Source of the DNA: Adineta vaga
Taxonomy: Eukaryota > Rotifera
Assembly (NCBI GenBank): GCA_021613535.1
Contig: CP075495.1
Location: 14,694,001-14,758,000, forward strand
Direction of reading: 5' to 3'
Length of the DNA: 64,000 bases
Every line of letters starts with the position of its first letter. Position 1 is the stretch's first letter. Below, piece by piece: positions 24,264-35,860 of this stretch. The position numbers and the translations under genes are program-made. The notes beneath the pieces were generated by a model. The model ran no database searches, had not been told where the DNA came from, and saw only the letters and a program-made list of their open reading frames with translations.

Positions 24264-27133
24264 ATGTATTCAGTATTAATCATAGTTTATTCATTTATGA
24301 TTGTATTTACAATTGTAAATGGGATAACATATTCCGATACGCATGATTATGCTTCGTATGGTATACGTATGGCTAGTACGGATTATTTTGTTGTTCTCGC
24401 ACAAAATGATGCTTTTCAATATGTTGTTTCAATGACTCCGTTTGGATCAGAATATTTTTGTAATTATACTTATAGCACATCGAATGAATTTGTTATTAAT
24501 GTTGCTGTTGGTCGACGTCAAAATGCTTCACAATTATCATTTGTTTATTTAAGAACGAATTCAACCGATGGTTATTATCAAACATTAGGTTTATTTACAT
24601 TTTCACGTATGAACAATGGAACATTATCAAAAGATATATGTAATCAAGTAAATAATTTTAATGAAAGTAGATTGGATGTCAAAGTATGGAATCGTACACC
24701 TTCAGAATTGTCACTCTTACAAGTTGATCTCAATGGAAATTATGCATATGGGTTTCTCTCCAAAGCAATTTTTATTTATGATATTCAAAATCATTTTGTT
24801 CAAGATCTTGAATGGGAAGATATGTTTCCATCGATGAGTATTGAACCATATGCATTAGAGATAGGTGAAACTAATGATGGAATATCGATTGCTATTGTAG
24901 CTGGTTATCGTCTATTGGATATTCGAGAAGCAGTACCAGTTGTTTATCTTATTCATTTGAATCCACCGTATAATATGACTCTAATAGATAATTATACATT
25001 TCTTTCGACGAAACAAAAATTTCTTCCAACAAATTATATGTATCAATCTGATTATGCAATGTCCGTTTCTATCCATGATTCAACTCAACAAGTTCTTGTT
25101 AGTGTATCTCAATTGAGTAAAACATATATGTTCTCATATAATAGTACAGCCTTGAAATTAATCCAGAAATTTGATCGTTCGGCACGATCAATTACATGGC
25201 TTGATAAGGATGGTCTACAGGCAGGTTTCTTACTTCATAATGTACCGACATATCCATGGGCACAATCTCGAATTGAAATAGTCAATATGTCTTCCAATGT
25301 TGTACTCAATGTTTTTCCTAATAATCAACAAACGATAGAGTTATGGTCAAGTACACTACCAACATTTATTCGAATGGGAATAACATATGATTATCAATTA
25401 GTAATACTTACGACGGATGGAACTGTAATATTCGTACGTGCAGCTGATGCTGGTTACTATGCAACAACGGGTGATATAGATAGTGACTTACAACGTCAAC
25501 AAGTTTGTCCTAGTGGAAGTTATAAAAGTATTCGTGGATCAATACCATGTACTATATGTCCGACAATGACGAGAAGTAATCCAACAAGTAATATATTGAT
25601 TATCTTTCTTTTATACAATATATTGTCTTTTTTCTCTTTAATTTCTTCAAGAGGTTTTGTTCAATTCATCAAATACGGCGATGATGATTGAATATCCAAC
25701 TATTAATTGTATTGCCTGTTCATCTGCTTCATTCTGCCCTCTTGCTTCAATAAGCGATATGAATGCCTCAACTATACAATCAATCAGCCAAGCTTATGCT
25801 TATCCAACATCATCTGTAAATCCATCATTCGATGATATACTTATGCAAAATACATTTACATTGCAAAGTACACCTCGTCGATGCCTTCTTATTTCTCCAT
25901 TATTTTGGTCTTTAATTGCATTATTATTTGCTTTTATAGTATTAATCATCATGGGAATCTTATATTGTTTACCAACGAGTAAGAAATATGTACATCGACT
26001 TCAATGTCTTTTTCGTCATTCTGATTTAATTGGAAATGGTGAATTATGGTTGGGTGGACTTGTTTCCTTTTCTGTAATTCTTCTTGTTATCTATGGATTT
26101 TGGTTTGGTTCTGTCTTTGCCAATGTTTATCCAATCGAACAAGCAAGTGCTGCTTATTTTTCATGTGACACAACACTGTTAAATGCTCAATTTACTTCCA
26201 GTCTACAATTATTAGCAACGATTAAATCAGATGAAGAAGCACTCATGTTTAAAATGCTTGATCAACAAGAATTTATAATGACAGTCGATTTTCTTCAAAC
26301 AAGTTTTACGTGTGATGATATTACTACACAGGTAAAGTCTTTATAAATCAATTAGAGAAGTAAAAACATAAAATAATATTGTTTATTTCTTTGAGGAAAA
26401 TGTCGGTACATATTCTGTTACATTTGAATATGATAATTGTACTGTACACGAAAATAATGCAACATTAAGTATATCGTATCATGTACCTGATCATCAAACA
26501 ACTCTACAAATAAATCTAACAGGTAGATTATAGTTTCAATTGAAGAAAAAGCATGATCTTTCAAGTTTAGATTTATATTATATTGGTGGGGTTTATATTT
26601 GTCTTACCGGTCCGCGTATGACAAGCAATGATTCAACATATATTGTACAGAAAATGAACTATTGTGAGTTATTTTCTTCATCCGATCAAACTCTAGGTGA
26701 ATCAACAGAAATCGAATTTTCATTAACGAAAGTTATTAATCGTACCGAAACATTAGACTATGGTAGTATTGTAAATTATACGGGTATATGGATTCCAACA
26801 TCAAGTCATGGAGCACTTAATGATCGTGTTGCTTATGCAAAACGCGGCGCTTTTCTTCGTTATTTATCAACACAACAAACATTAATCATCAATTTTCAAG
26901 AAACTCCTTTTTATGTTATGAATAAACAAGAACCCATAGCACGAGTTGGTGAAATACTCTTTCACAATGTACTTTTTACTACAACTGTTATTGGTATATT
27001 TACATTAGTTTTTCTTGTATTAAAACTGACATTTATGCCAATTGGAATGTGGATTATTAAACATGAACTATTTTTAGCACAGTTGCTTAAATTACGAGAC
27101 AAGTTAAAGATTCGAAACGATAATAAGTTATAA
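24264..27133 (+). pseudogene. Secreted/three-TM membrane protein with in-frame TAG
   Basis: Exons 24264-25587, 25652-26331 and 26396-27133 are all in phase (914 codons). ATG 24264 starts a signal peptide (MYSVLIIVYSFMIVFTIVNG); an in-frame ATG at 24225 is the alternative. The roughly 400-residue ectodomain has many N-glycosylation sequons and beta-propeller-like strands. It ends in a GCC2/ephrin-receptor-like Cys motif (CPSGSYKSIRGSIPCTICP). Next come a TM segment (FWSLIALLFAFIVLIIMGIL), a second (GGLVSFSVILLVIYGFWFG), another ectodomain and a last TM near the C-terminus. At 26531-26533 codon 714 is TAG (after LTGRL, before FQLKKKHD), and the frame continues open for 200 codons including the last TM. 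It is a nonsense allele, a recent pseudogene, or a read-through stop. Function unknown. Confidence 0.75.
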
Positions 27134-27523
27134 AATACATTGATACATATAATCCTGTTTTTACTTCATTATGACTAATAACAATAAAACTCATATATAT
27201 CTTTATTTGATTTTCAAAAATCAACTCAAACTCGTCTGTATGTTTTATTTTGAATACTATTTATAAATATCTTCAACTTTTAAATGATTAAACTATCAGA
27301 TTCTTAAGAGTTTTATCTCGTATTATATGCAATTTTGAATATTATAGAATGTTTTATTTTTATAAGTAAGGAGATCAATTCAATCATTTATCACATATAA
27401 GTAATAGCATGCAGATCTTTTATTTGATAAAGAATAACATTCGTAAATGTAAGATATAGTATTACAATCACGGTTAGATGAATATTTACGAGAAAAAATA
27501 CGATTATATCGAGTAATTGTTAT
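27134..27523. other. Convergent 3' intergenic region
   Basis: AT-rich sequence between the membrane-protein gene and a minus-strand pseudogene. AATAAA-like signal near 27183. No gene. Confidence 0.5.
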
Positions 27524-27932
27524 TTATGTGTGACATAATTTCTTCTGAGCTTCTTTGCCAAAAATGTATTGTAAGCCCTTTTGTACTCGTGTTCGGTCAC
27601 TTGTCCAATAAATTTCATTAAAACGATAGCCTACAGATGGATGTCGAGTGAGACTAATAAATCCAACAAGTAATTCTAATTCTTTTTCTTCATTCTTTTA
27701 AGCCAACATTTGAATTAATGATGCTGCTATTTTCATCGATATCAGGAAATGTCATATCAATATAAGATTCAAAATCGACTTCAGTTAATGAAGCTGGAAA
27801 TGATGAATAAGCCACCGTATTTTTGAAATCATCCTTACCAATACCACCACGAGTTTCCATTAGCCATTGATGGTCGAATTCTTGTTGTAGGAATGTATTA
27901 ACATGTGATTTGATCAAATCTTTTGATGCCAT
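27524..27932 (-). pseudogene. Broken paralogue of the 28.5-29.3 kb gene
   Basis: From ATG 27932 the minus strand encodes a short protein (DFKNTVAYSSFPASLTEVDF, YIDMTFPDIDEN) that stops at 27690. A second frame starting about 27690 encodes ELELLVGFISLTRHPSVGYR and QKGLQYIFGKEAQKKLCHT, ending in TAA at 27526-27524. Both parts align with the plus-strand gene at 28.5-29.3 kb in the same order. About 35 residues in the middle are missing and the frame is shifted at the joint, so this copy is broken by deletion. Family not recognised. Confidence 0.65.
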
Positions 27933-28507
27933 TTAAGCCAAAAATTATCTAGAGAAATACAAGATTTAGTTTTACAAACGAAACATGCGTTATATTATGT
28001 ATAGAAAAGAAATGACTCTTCACGGCTTTACATAAATATGTCGTATCAATCATATGCTGATTTGTTCAGATTTATTCCAACAGTAAATCTAATCAAACTA
28101 TAAACGTTTATGACAAAATTATAACTAAAGTTGTGTACTACAATAAACAATAGATCTACAGAGACTTATCCTTCTTGTTAAAGTCGTTAGATGTTGTGAT
28201 TAATAGCATGTTGCGTCATGATGCATATGTTATATTTTCCCAAAATTAGTCAACTTTTGGTTTTTCCCTCCTATGGTATCTATCTAATAAAAGTTGATAG
28301 AAGGTATATACACTTTGATCACAAAAGATATTGACAATAACAGCAGCAGTAGGTTTTCATGAAAAATTTTGCTGTATTAATATAAAAATATAGATTACAG
28401 TGTCTCATATCGATTATGTAATAGCAGTTTACTTTGGGTAAAAACTAACTGTACATTTTCATATTTCTGTCATAGATTTCACTTAGTATAAATCTGAAAG
28501 ATATTCA
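27933..28507. other. Divergent intergenic region between paralogues
   Basis: 575 bp between the head-to-head paralogues; presumably the promoters of both. An acceptor-like ttcacttag near 28477-28485 precedes ATG 28508. No gene. Confidence 0.45.
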
Positions 28508-29277
28508 ATGTCTAGCAAGTGGGGATCAAAGGGAGATAATCAAGCTTCTTCTTCTTACCAAAGTTCTGCATCACCTATGGCACAAGATAAAATGAATCAA
28601 CAATGCTATTCCAATTAAAAACAACATCAAAATGAAACCCGAAACATGCCCTTGCATCCATTACAATCAAAAACATATCAGCAACCAGAACAACAAACTG
28701 GACATGAAAGTCATACAGATGCAAGAAATACAGTGGGCAATGTGGGAGGTGATGAAAAGGATTCTACCAAAGGGAAATCACATAGAAACGCTGTTAAATC
28801 AAACACTTGCAAAATTTTCAACAACAACGATCTGATTATGATTGGTTAACAGCAGCAAATAATGATCCTGGTTCGGATCATTTTCATAAGTCAATTGCAT
28901 CTGCAACTTTTTCTGCTTCATTAACTCGAGAAGATTATGAATATTATATTGCTATGACATTCAACAATGTTCCAGAACATATTCGAGTAAAAATGAAAGA
29001 TTTATACGATACGAAAAATGAGAAACCATCATCGGAAGATTTAATACTTGAAAATCATTCAGACGGTTCACTATCAGCTATATTGATTCAAATATTAACT
29101 GAAACAGATGAACACAACGAATTAAAAATGGTTGTTGGAATTGTTTCAATGACCCAAAGGCCTGGTCGAAATCTTTATGGTATTGCAGTTGATTGGGAAA
29201 ATCAAAAAGACAAAGTACAAAGAGCTTTACAATATATATTTGGAAATGAAGCACGAAAAGAATTAACTCATATGTAA
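28508..29277 (+). pseudogene. Unknown small protein gene with nonsense codon and frameshift
   Basis: ATG 28508 opens MSSKWGSKGDNQASSSYQSS and a Gln/Asn/Ser-rich leader. TAA at 28616-28618 interrupts it, most simply a CAA-to-TAA change. The frame continues to about 28803, where it must shift to enter the well-conserved C-terminal frame ending at 29277 (SDYDWLTAANNDPGSDHFHK, LTREDYEYYIAMTFNNVPEH, KVQRALQYIFGNEARKEL). The C-terminal half is shared with the inverted paralogue at 27.5-27.9 kb. No domain is recognised; it looks soluble and alpha-helical. An intron model rescuing the shift was not found. Confidence 0.6.
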
Positions 29278-29795
29278 TCAACAATTATTTTATCTGATTA
29301 TATTTTCTAAACTCGATATCATCATTTGATTAATATATGTCATACTTGAAAAGTTTCTTCTACATTAAAATAAAAATATAAGATTTGTTATTCAATCTTC
29401 ATAAAACTTTTATATTCAAAACAAACTTGAAAATCCATATAGGATATCTGACAAAAGCAAAATATCCTCAATGTATTATGTAAATTAACTGAATTTCGTT
29501 TTTTGTTGTCGTATTGATCTTGTTCAATTACTGGATTAGAATTTTATGAATAAAAATGATCGAAAGTTCATGACACATATCAGCAGAAGATCTATTAGTC
29601 AATATAGTGCAAAGTTTTCTTCATTCTAAATCGAATAATCAATATTGAAAAGAAGTTATTTTAAACTTTTATTTCAAATCGAAAAAGAAAAATATATTGA
29701 GAGAATATTTCTTTAGTTGTAGTCATAACTTATGATATTCGAATAATATGAATTGAACATTAATCTAATAGATTAGAAGAGCTTTCGAATAACAT
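29278..29795. other. Convergent 3' intergenic region
   Basis: AT-rich, no gene supported. Confidence 0.5.
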
Positions 29796-30680
29796 TCATT
29801 TTCGTCTTAATTGTGCTATATCTCTATTATAACAAAACATCGTACATACAACACTTGCAAGAGCAATATCAACGCATAGAAAACTAATTCGAAATTGATA
29901 TACTGGTGGATCTGTCCAAAAGCCAATGAAAATAAATGCACAATATGGTAATCCACTAGCGATTAGAATTCCAACAAGTACGATAACACGTTGAATTAAT
30001 GCTAATTGCCGTTGAGCTGATATAATCAATGATCCAGAAATGAGACAAGCACTAACACGACCTCGAACAGTTAAAATATATTGAATTAAACGATGATAGA
30101 TTACTGCAAGTAATACTAATGGAATCGAATAACAAAACATTGCATAATACATAGTCCAACCATTTGATCGAATTGGTATAATACACATATTCATATGAAG
30201 ATCATATTGAAGTGAATTTGTCGTTGCTAATGGTATCATAGTTCCAAAAATACAAAGTAACCATTGTAAAATAATAAGAGTTAATTGAATACGACGTCTA
30301 TATAACCATCGATAATCATATAAAACAATACGTGCAAATCGTTGTCCAGCTTCCATAACATATGAATAATATAGAAGGCCACAACCACAATAAAAAATGA
30401 ATGCGGATGACATACAAAATGGATTTTCTAATGGTTGACGAATGCCATTAGTTACAGCGAAATCACTTCGTAATGTTGAAATAGCAATAGCAAAATGAGC
30501 AGAACTATAAACTGCAGCTGATAGAAATGTATTACTAGCGAGAAGTGATGAAAGTGAAAGATTTTCACGTTGAGATAAAGTTATAGCAAAAAGATAGACG
30601 AGAGAAACAACTAAAGCTATACAAGTAGTGATCACCATTCCGATAGATCCAAGAAATTCTAACCAATTTGCAGCCATCAT
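29796..30680 (-). CDS. Rhodopsin-like GPCR
   Basis: Single minus-strand exon of 294 residues with seven hydrophobic segments: TM1 LGSIGMVITTCIALVVSLVY, a Cys at the top of TM3 (NPFCMSSAFIFYCGCG), TM4 with Trp (IILQWLLCIFGTMIP), TM5 with Pro (YSIPLVLLAVIYHRLI), TM6 with a Pro-containing end (ILIASGLPYCAFIFIGF), and a TM7 that lacks a clear NPxxY. It matches the divergent rhodopsin-like receptors (peptide/chemoreceptor type) expanded in bdelloids. ATG 30680 (MMAANWLEF) was preferred over ATG 30812 because it places the N-terminus right before TM1 and an acceptor-like attatcag lies 7 nt upstream. Ligand unknown. Confidence 0.85.
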   Translation of the reverse strand: MMAANWLEFLGSIGMVITTCIALVVSLVYLFAITLSQRENLSLSSLLASNTFLSAAVYSSAHFAIAISTLRSDFAVTNGIRQPLENPFCMSSAFIFYCGCGLLYYSYVMEAGQRFARIVLYDYRWLYRRRIQLTLIILQWLLCIFGTMIPLATTNSLQYDLHMNMCIIPIRSNGWTMYYAMFCYSIPLVLLAVIYHRLIQYILTVRGRVSACLISGSLIISAQRQLALIQRVIVLVGILIASGLPYCAFIFIGFWTDPPVYQFRISFLCVDIALASVVCTMFCYNRDIAQLRRK

Positions 30681-31696
30681 AAAAAAACTGATAATAGAAT
30701 GTAAAAAGTAAATGCGAGTGTTCTTGAAAGAAAGAAAAAGAATGTGATAGTACTGAGTATAAATTTTAAGAGCTTTGGAAACGTTCTTGCGTGAGAATTT
30801 CTGAAACGTCATATGATATTTGATCTTTCTACATATTTCATACTTTATTAATTGACAGATTTATTACTCAAAATTCTTACGTATCATGAGAATTCATTGT
30901 ATTCAATTAACATGAAATATACAATGAAGCGATAGAGAAAAAAAAACAAGTTTGATGCAATATGGAAAGTAATTAATTAGATCGTGTATTTCTACTTCAT
31001 ATCTCCACCTGTATGCTTCTCGTCTGGTGAGGATATCTTTCTTTGAAATATTCTTGTATTTCGAAATTGGATCTCTTATATGTATAGCGTGTCTTTTCTT
31101 CTTAATGAAGAAAAAGGATTTGAATCAAGGATGACAGATACTATTATATTTAGTTCACGTACTCTAAGTAAAAACATGTCACAGATGCTAGATTATATCT
31201 GATTCAAACACGAATAAAACCATATGAAGCAAGTTGAATAAGTAAAGCATCTTTTTTTTCCTGACCGTTTTTATTACGATGAAATTTGTCGACGTCACAT
31301 CAAAACAGCTATGGTTTCTAACGATATAGATCATTTAAAGTATGAAACTGTGTTTCTTCGAATTTATTCTATAATGTTTAGATTCTTTTGTTTATTTATA
31401 AGAATTCACTAAAGATATTATGTGATAGTTATTCGATTCAAATCGATTTCAATATTGAAAAGAAAATCAAAACAAAAACAATGTGTGCTCACGTATTTGT
31501 TCTTCGTTTTCTTATTCTTCTCCTTCGTTTCATTGTATGATAGATATATTTCTAGGATAACTGTATGTCCAGTGCATTTTCTTCGCTATTCTATTCGATT
31601 CTTTTTTTAGTCGTTTAACGACATCATTTCATTCGATAACTGAAGATATAAACATCACAACAACAACAACAACAACCATTATAGGTATTATTCATA
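30681..31696. other. Divergent intergenic region
   Basis: About 1 kb between the GPCR and the kinase gene. A (caa)n run lies near 31659-31675 and an acceptor-like attatag near 31684 just before the kinase start. No gene. Confidence 0.5.
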
Positions 31697-33187
31697 ATGC
31701 ATTATAGTCGAAGTTCAAATTCATTAGTTCGAACTAATCTATCACCTTGGATCGTGGAAATAACACTCGGTTCAGGTTATTATTAATTCTATTGAATTAC
31801 AAAAGGTTGAATTATTTTTCTTTGTTAGGTACATATGGTGTTGTTGAATGTGTACGAAATGTTAATACACGTCAACGTCTTGCACGAAAAACAATTAAAT
31901 TAACAAGTAAACAAGAAGAAGAAAATGAATTACCAGCTACAGCTGTTAGAGAAATAGCCGTTCTCAAATCGATTCAACATCCAACAATTATTTTGTAAGT
32001 TTTGAAATGATAAACAATTTCATTTCTTTTATTCTTTATTTAGATTAAGTCATGTTGCATTTGAACCGATTTATGGTGGTAATACTAATCATTTATGTTT
32101 ATATCTTGAATATCTTCCAACTGATCTTAAAAGATATCTCGATGCACTTGGTCCTGGGGAAAGAATTAATCCAAGATTAGTTAAAGTACAATATAGTTAT
32201 TTGATAGGGGAGGAAAAACAAATAGTTTTTTTCATGATTTATTTTGTAGAGTTATAGTTATCAATTATTAAGTGCTATTGAATGTCTTCATCGTCATCGT
32301 ATTGTAAAATACATCTATTTTTGCTTTATTGTTAATCATATTTTCTTATTTGTTTTTAGCTTCATCGTGATTTAAAACCACCGAATATATTGATTGATTA
32401 TGAAGGTGAACTAATTTGATTTATTTGTAGAAAATAATAATAACGCAGGAGTTTTTATTTCAAATAGGTCATTTGAAATTAGCTGATTTTGGTTTAGCTC
32501 GTCAATGTCATATGCCTGAACGAACATTAACACATGAAGTCGTAACATTATGGTATCGACCACCTGAAGTCTTACTCAATGCACCTACTTATGGTAAATT
32601 ATTTTTGATTTATACATTTTATTTGAATAAGAATATGATTCTTTTTTAGGAACAGCATTGGATATTTGGGGTTTTGCTTGTGTATTTGCAGAAATGACAC
32701 TTCGAGAACCATTATTTCGTGGTGAATGTGAAATTGATCAATTAATACTTATCTTTCGGTAAAGATTTTCATATTCCTATGTTTAATAATTGGTCTCGTC
32801 TTTGTCTCTAGCCTTTTGGGTACACCAACAGTTTCTCATTGGCCGGAAATTGCACAATGTCTTTACTATCAAACCGGTCTACCAAAATTTCCTCTCGATG
32901 ATGTTCAATTGTCTCGTCTTTCAATGTCTCTTCAATGTCAGTTTCTTCAAGTAAACTTTATTTATCATGATGATTTATATTTGTATTTGTACATATAGGA
33001 TCTTTTAATTTATAATCCAAAACATCGCCGAACAGCTCGACAACTTCTTGAAGAACATGAATATTTAGCAGAAGGTGCAATTCTTACTCAAACAACAACA
33101 AAGAATGGTTTAATCGAACGTCCTATTCGTTCAGTTATTGATCGAGCTATTCGACAACAAACTGAAAGTATGCGTACTGTTCGATGA
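31697..33187 (+). CDS. Cyclin-dependent kinase (CDK1/2-like)
   Basis: Nine exons: 31697-31775, 31829-31994, 32044-32185, 32250-32303, 32360-32405, 32468-32593, 32650-32758, 32812-32950 and 32999-33187, all in phase (349 residues). Kinase motifs in order: Gly loop GSGTYGVV, Lys in ARKTIKL, the PSTAIRE-equivalent helix [11 protein letters not shown], hinge [15 protein letters not shown], catalytic [15 protein letters not shown]-loop Thr then [13 protein letters not shown], and the C-lobe [12 protein letters not shown]. CDKs bind cyclins through the PSTAIRE helix and drive cell-cycle or transcription steps. PATAVRE is close to both CDK1/2 (PSTAIRE) and CDK4/6 (PISTVRE); the LVKSYSYQLL...LHRHRILHRD stretch looks CDK1/2-like. 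A short N-terminal extension precedes the Gly loop. Confidence 0.93.
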
Positions 33188-33421
33188 ATAAATTCCGACA
33201 TAATATTAATCTTTTCTTTTGAGTGTGTATTTTTACAATTGTTGATTTCCTTTTTATTATTAATAAAACAGTTCTCCGTCTCACCTTGAAATATATTTGT
33301 TTGTATTTTTCTCAAAATTTATTTTCTTATCAAATCGCAACAGATATGATGCAATTATATGTATATATATATAAAGAAGAAAAGAAACGAAAGACGAGAG
33401 TATAGTTTATTTCGATGTGAA

Positions 33422-34866
33422 TTATGATCGAACAGGTTTTCGAAGACGATTTCGTTTTAAATTTGGATCATGTACATTCAGTACATAACTAAGAATTGCT
33501 TTGAAAGCATCGTATGGAAGAAAACTAAATAATATAAATGAAATTCTTATAATGAAACAGTTTTATTTACCTTTTAACGAATTCTAATAGACGATAGGAT
33601 TTTGGAATGTAGAGAAATTTTTGATTTGTAATTACACCTTGAACAATTCTTTGGGCACATACATTTGGTGGAAGAAAATTAACCGAATCAGGACTAAATA
33701 ACATATTTTAAATAAGTTATTTCATTCAAAAGAAACGAAAAGATATCTACATGACAATTTCAGTCACTTTTTTATTCAGACCACCTTTTAATGGACCAAG
33801 TATGGCAACTAAAAAGCGAAGAAAACAACAACTTTTTCTTATGAATTTCAAATTTTCATTGACTTACTCGTTGTATTAACTCCTGAACATTTCGATCGAA
33901 AAAGTTCATCTTCTACAGATTCCATATAACCTAAATCCAAAAAGAAAATGAATACCATTCCATTTCAAATCATAGCCATGTTTTAAACATACCAATAATG
34001 GCAAATTTCGATGCACAGTAATCTCCTAAATGTGATATCCCAAAAAGACCACAATTACTAGAAATAGCCACAATATGTCCTAAATAAGATGACTTTTATT
34101 ATTGTTATTTTCAAAAACAAAAAAAACAAATCTTACCATAATGACGTTCAATCATTGCGGGAAGAAAAGCTTGATTGATCTAACAATTAAATAAATTGAA
34201 AGTAACATTTTAAAAGAAATTTATTGAATTCCTACATGATAATGTGAGACAATATTAACGTTAAATGTTCTTTTAATATCTTCCGGATTAAGATCGAGAA
34301 TATTTTTACATGTCACCACACCTGTGCTAAACATTATTAACGTTTAATTTCTCCTTTTTTTCATAGATTATTAAACAGAAATCTACCCGCATTTTGTACA
34401 ACAATCGAAACATTTCCAATATCATGTCGAATTTTTTCTGCCGCACGATGTATTTCATCCGGTACTCTATTTAAAATATTAATTAAACACAAAACTAAAC
34501 ATCATAAACCATCTATTGAATAACATACGTTATATCTACTTTCATCGCGACCATTTTACGATGATTATATTGCGTATATAATAATTCGTATGTTTTCTGA
34601 TTTTCACTTTCATCTATATCCCATAGACAAAGAAATGCACCGTATTTAGAGAATTCTACAGCAAGTGCACGACCTAAAACACCGCCAGAACCTGTAATTA
34701 AGACAATTTCATCATTGATAGCTTTTTTTGGCGCTGGAAAGATTGAAAATACAATAGCACGAGTAAATCTAAATGAAAGATTTTGAAAGAACATCAGTGT
34801 ATTTATTACATTGACTTACGCCATAATAATACGATAGAGACATTCAAAGAGACTGATGGATGCCAT
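33422..34866 (-). CDS. Short-chain dehydrogenase (SDR16C/17beta-HSD11-RDH10-like)
   Basis: Ten minus-strand exons (34866-34820, 34768-34529, 34466-34387, 34321-34236, 34179-34137, 34079-33993, 33930-33868, 33808-33751, 33693-33571, 33524-33422) give 309 residues. Cofactor motif ITGSGGVLGRALAVEF, Asp after beta-2 (LWDIDE), NAG motif VVQNAGVVTCKNILDL, catalytic Ser in VAISSN, and YCASKFA (Tyr/Lys pair). The order and the NAGVV.(G/C)K.ILDL signature point to the retinol/hydroxysteroid dehydrogenase group anchored to ER or lipid droplets by an N-terminal hydrophobic segment (FTRAIVFSIFP). It converges with the CDK gene (235 bp apart). Cys replaces the usual Gly in VVTGK. Substrate cannot be assigned. 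Confidence 0.92.
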
Positions 34867-35260
34867 AGTTTATATGACTGATAATAGAATTTGTTTTTTT
34901 GTCTTCAATAAACGAACGTTTTATAAGATAACTAAAGAATGAAAATCGTACTCAGCAGAGACAGCTGATAAGAACCAATGGGTGAGTCACAATCAGCTGT
35001 TACGATCTACTCATTTTCAAAAGGAAATTAGTTGAAAACAATGAAAAGATTTTTTTCTTCTTCGAGCTAATCGAGAAGTAAGTATGAGAATGTCGAAGAA
35101 ATTTTCGATAATGAAAGTTGAAGGAAAAGAAAATGGACTAATGGCATCTATTGACCAATGAGAAAATGAGTAGAAATAGTCGACGTGGTATCTTTAAATC
35201 TAAACTGATTTGAGTCATTTTTTAAAACAAAACTCATTTAAAGTTGATTTCTTTTCTCAA
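34867..35260. other. Divergent promoter region
   Basis: 394 bp between the SDR and BRI3-like starts; presumably holds both promoters. No motif I can name. Confidence 0.45.
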
Positions 35261-35734
35261 ATGGCATCAAATATTTCAATTGATCAACAAAAATTAATCA
35301 TTGATAACAATGATAATCTATTATCTTATCAAGATCCACCTAACCTTGGTATTATTCTTCTTTTTTGTTATTTTCCAAGAACTGAAATGTCAAAAGTAGT
35401 AATTTGATTTTTAGGTACAGATTCTTATGGAACATTTCTCGGTGGATCGGAAGGATTATCAGCTATGACAACTGTTTCCTCGTATCCGAATGCATTAGGT
35501 TCTCGAGAGCCAACAATTATTGTTCTTGGAGGTTGTCCAGCTTGTAAAGTATGTGTACATTGTAATGAATTTGTCGAATAATTTCTCTTATTCTGTATTT
35601 AGACAGGCATGTTGGAAAATGATTTTACATTTTTAGGACTTTGTTGTGCAATTTTCTTATTTCCAATTGGAATTCTATGTTGTCTAGCATTCCGACAACG
35701 TCGCTGTAATTTTTGTGGAACAATTTACGATTAG
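35261..35734 (+). CDS. BRI3: BRI3-like small membrane protein
   Basis: Three exons (35261-35348, 35415-35548, 35603-35734) give 117 residues. The C-terminal half carries the BRI3 signature: CPACK-TGMLENDFTFLGLCC, a hydrophobic segment, FPIGILCCLAFRQRRC and NFCGTIYD, comparable to the vertebrate brain protein I3 (about 125 residues). The paired Cys motifs (CPAC, CNFC) flank an in-plane hydrophobic stretch, as in LITAF-type zinc-folded domains. The N-terminal part is polar and Pro/Gly containing. It is followed 126 bp later by SEC31 on the same strand with no clear AATAAA between, so they may be co-transcribed. Cellular role poorly known; endolysosomal membrane association is reported for the family. 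Confidence 0.88.
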
Positions 35735-35860
35735 AGAATGTGAAACATCTGTGATTCTATCTTTGCATTTACTTCGATAATGATTAGATTTATTTATTTA
35801 TTTATTTATTTTGATATTTGATTTTAGATTTGACTTTTTTAATTTCTATTGTAAATAGAA

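Noticed and set aside
26522-26544. A 23-bp mini-intron that would remove the TAG
   Set aside because: Too short to splice, and joining the ends creates another stop.
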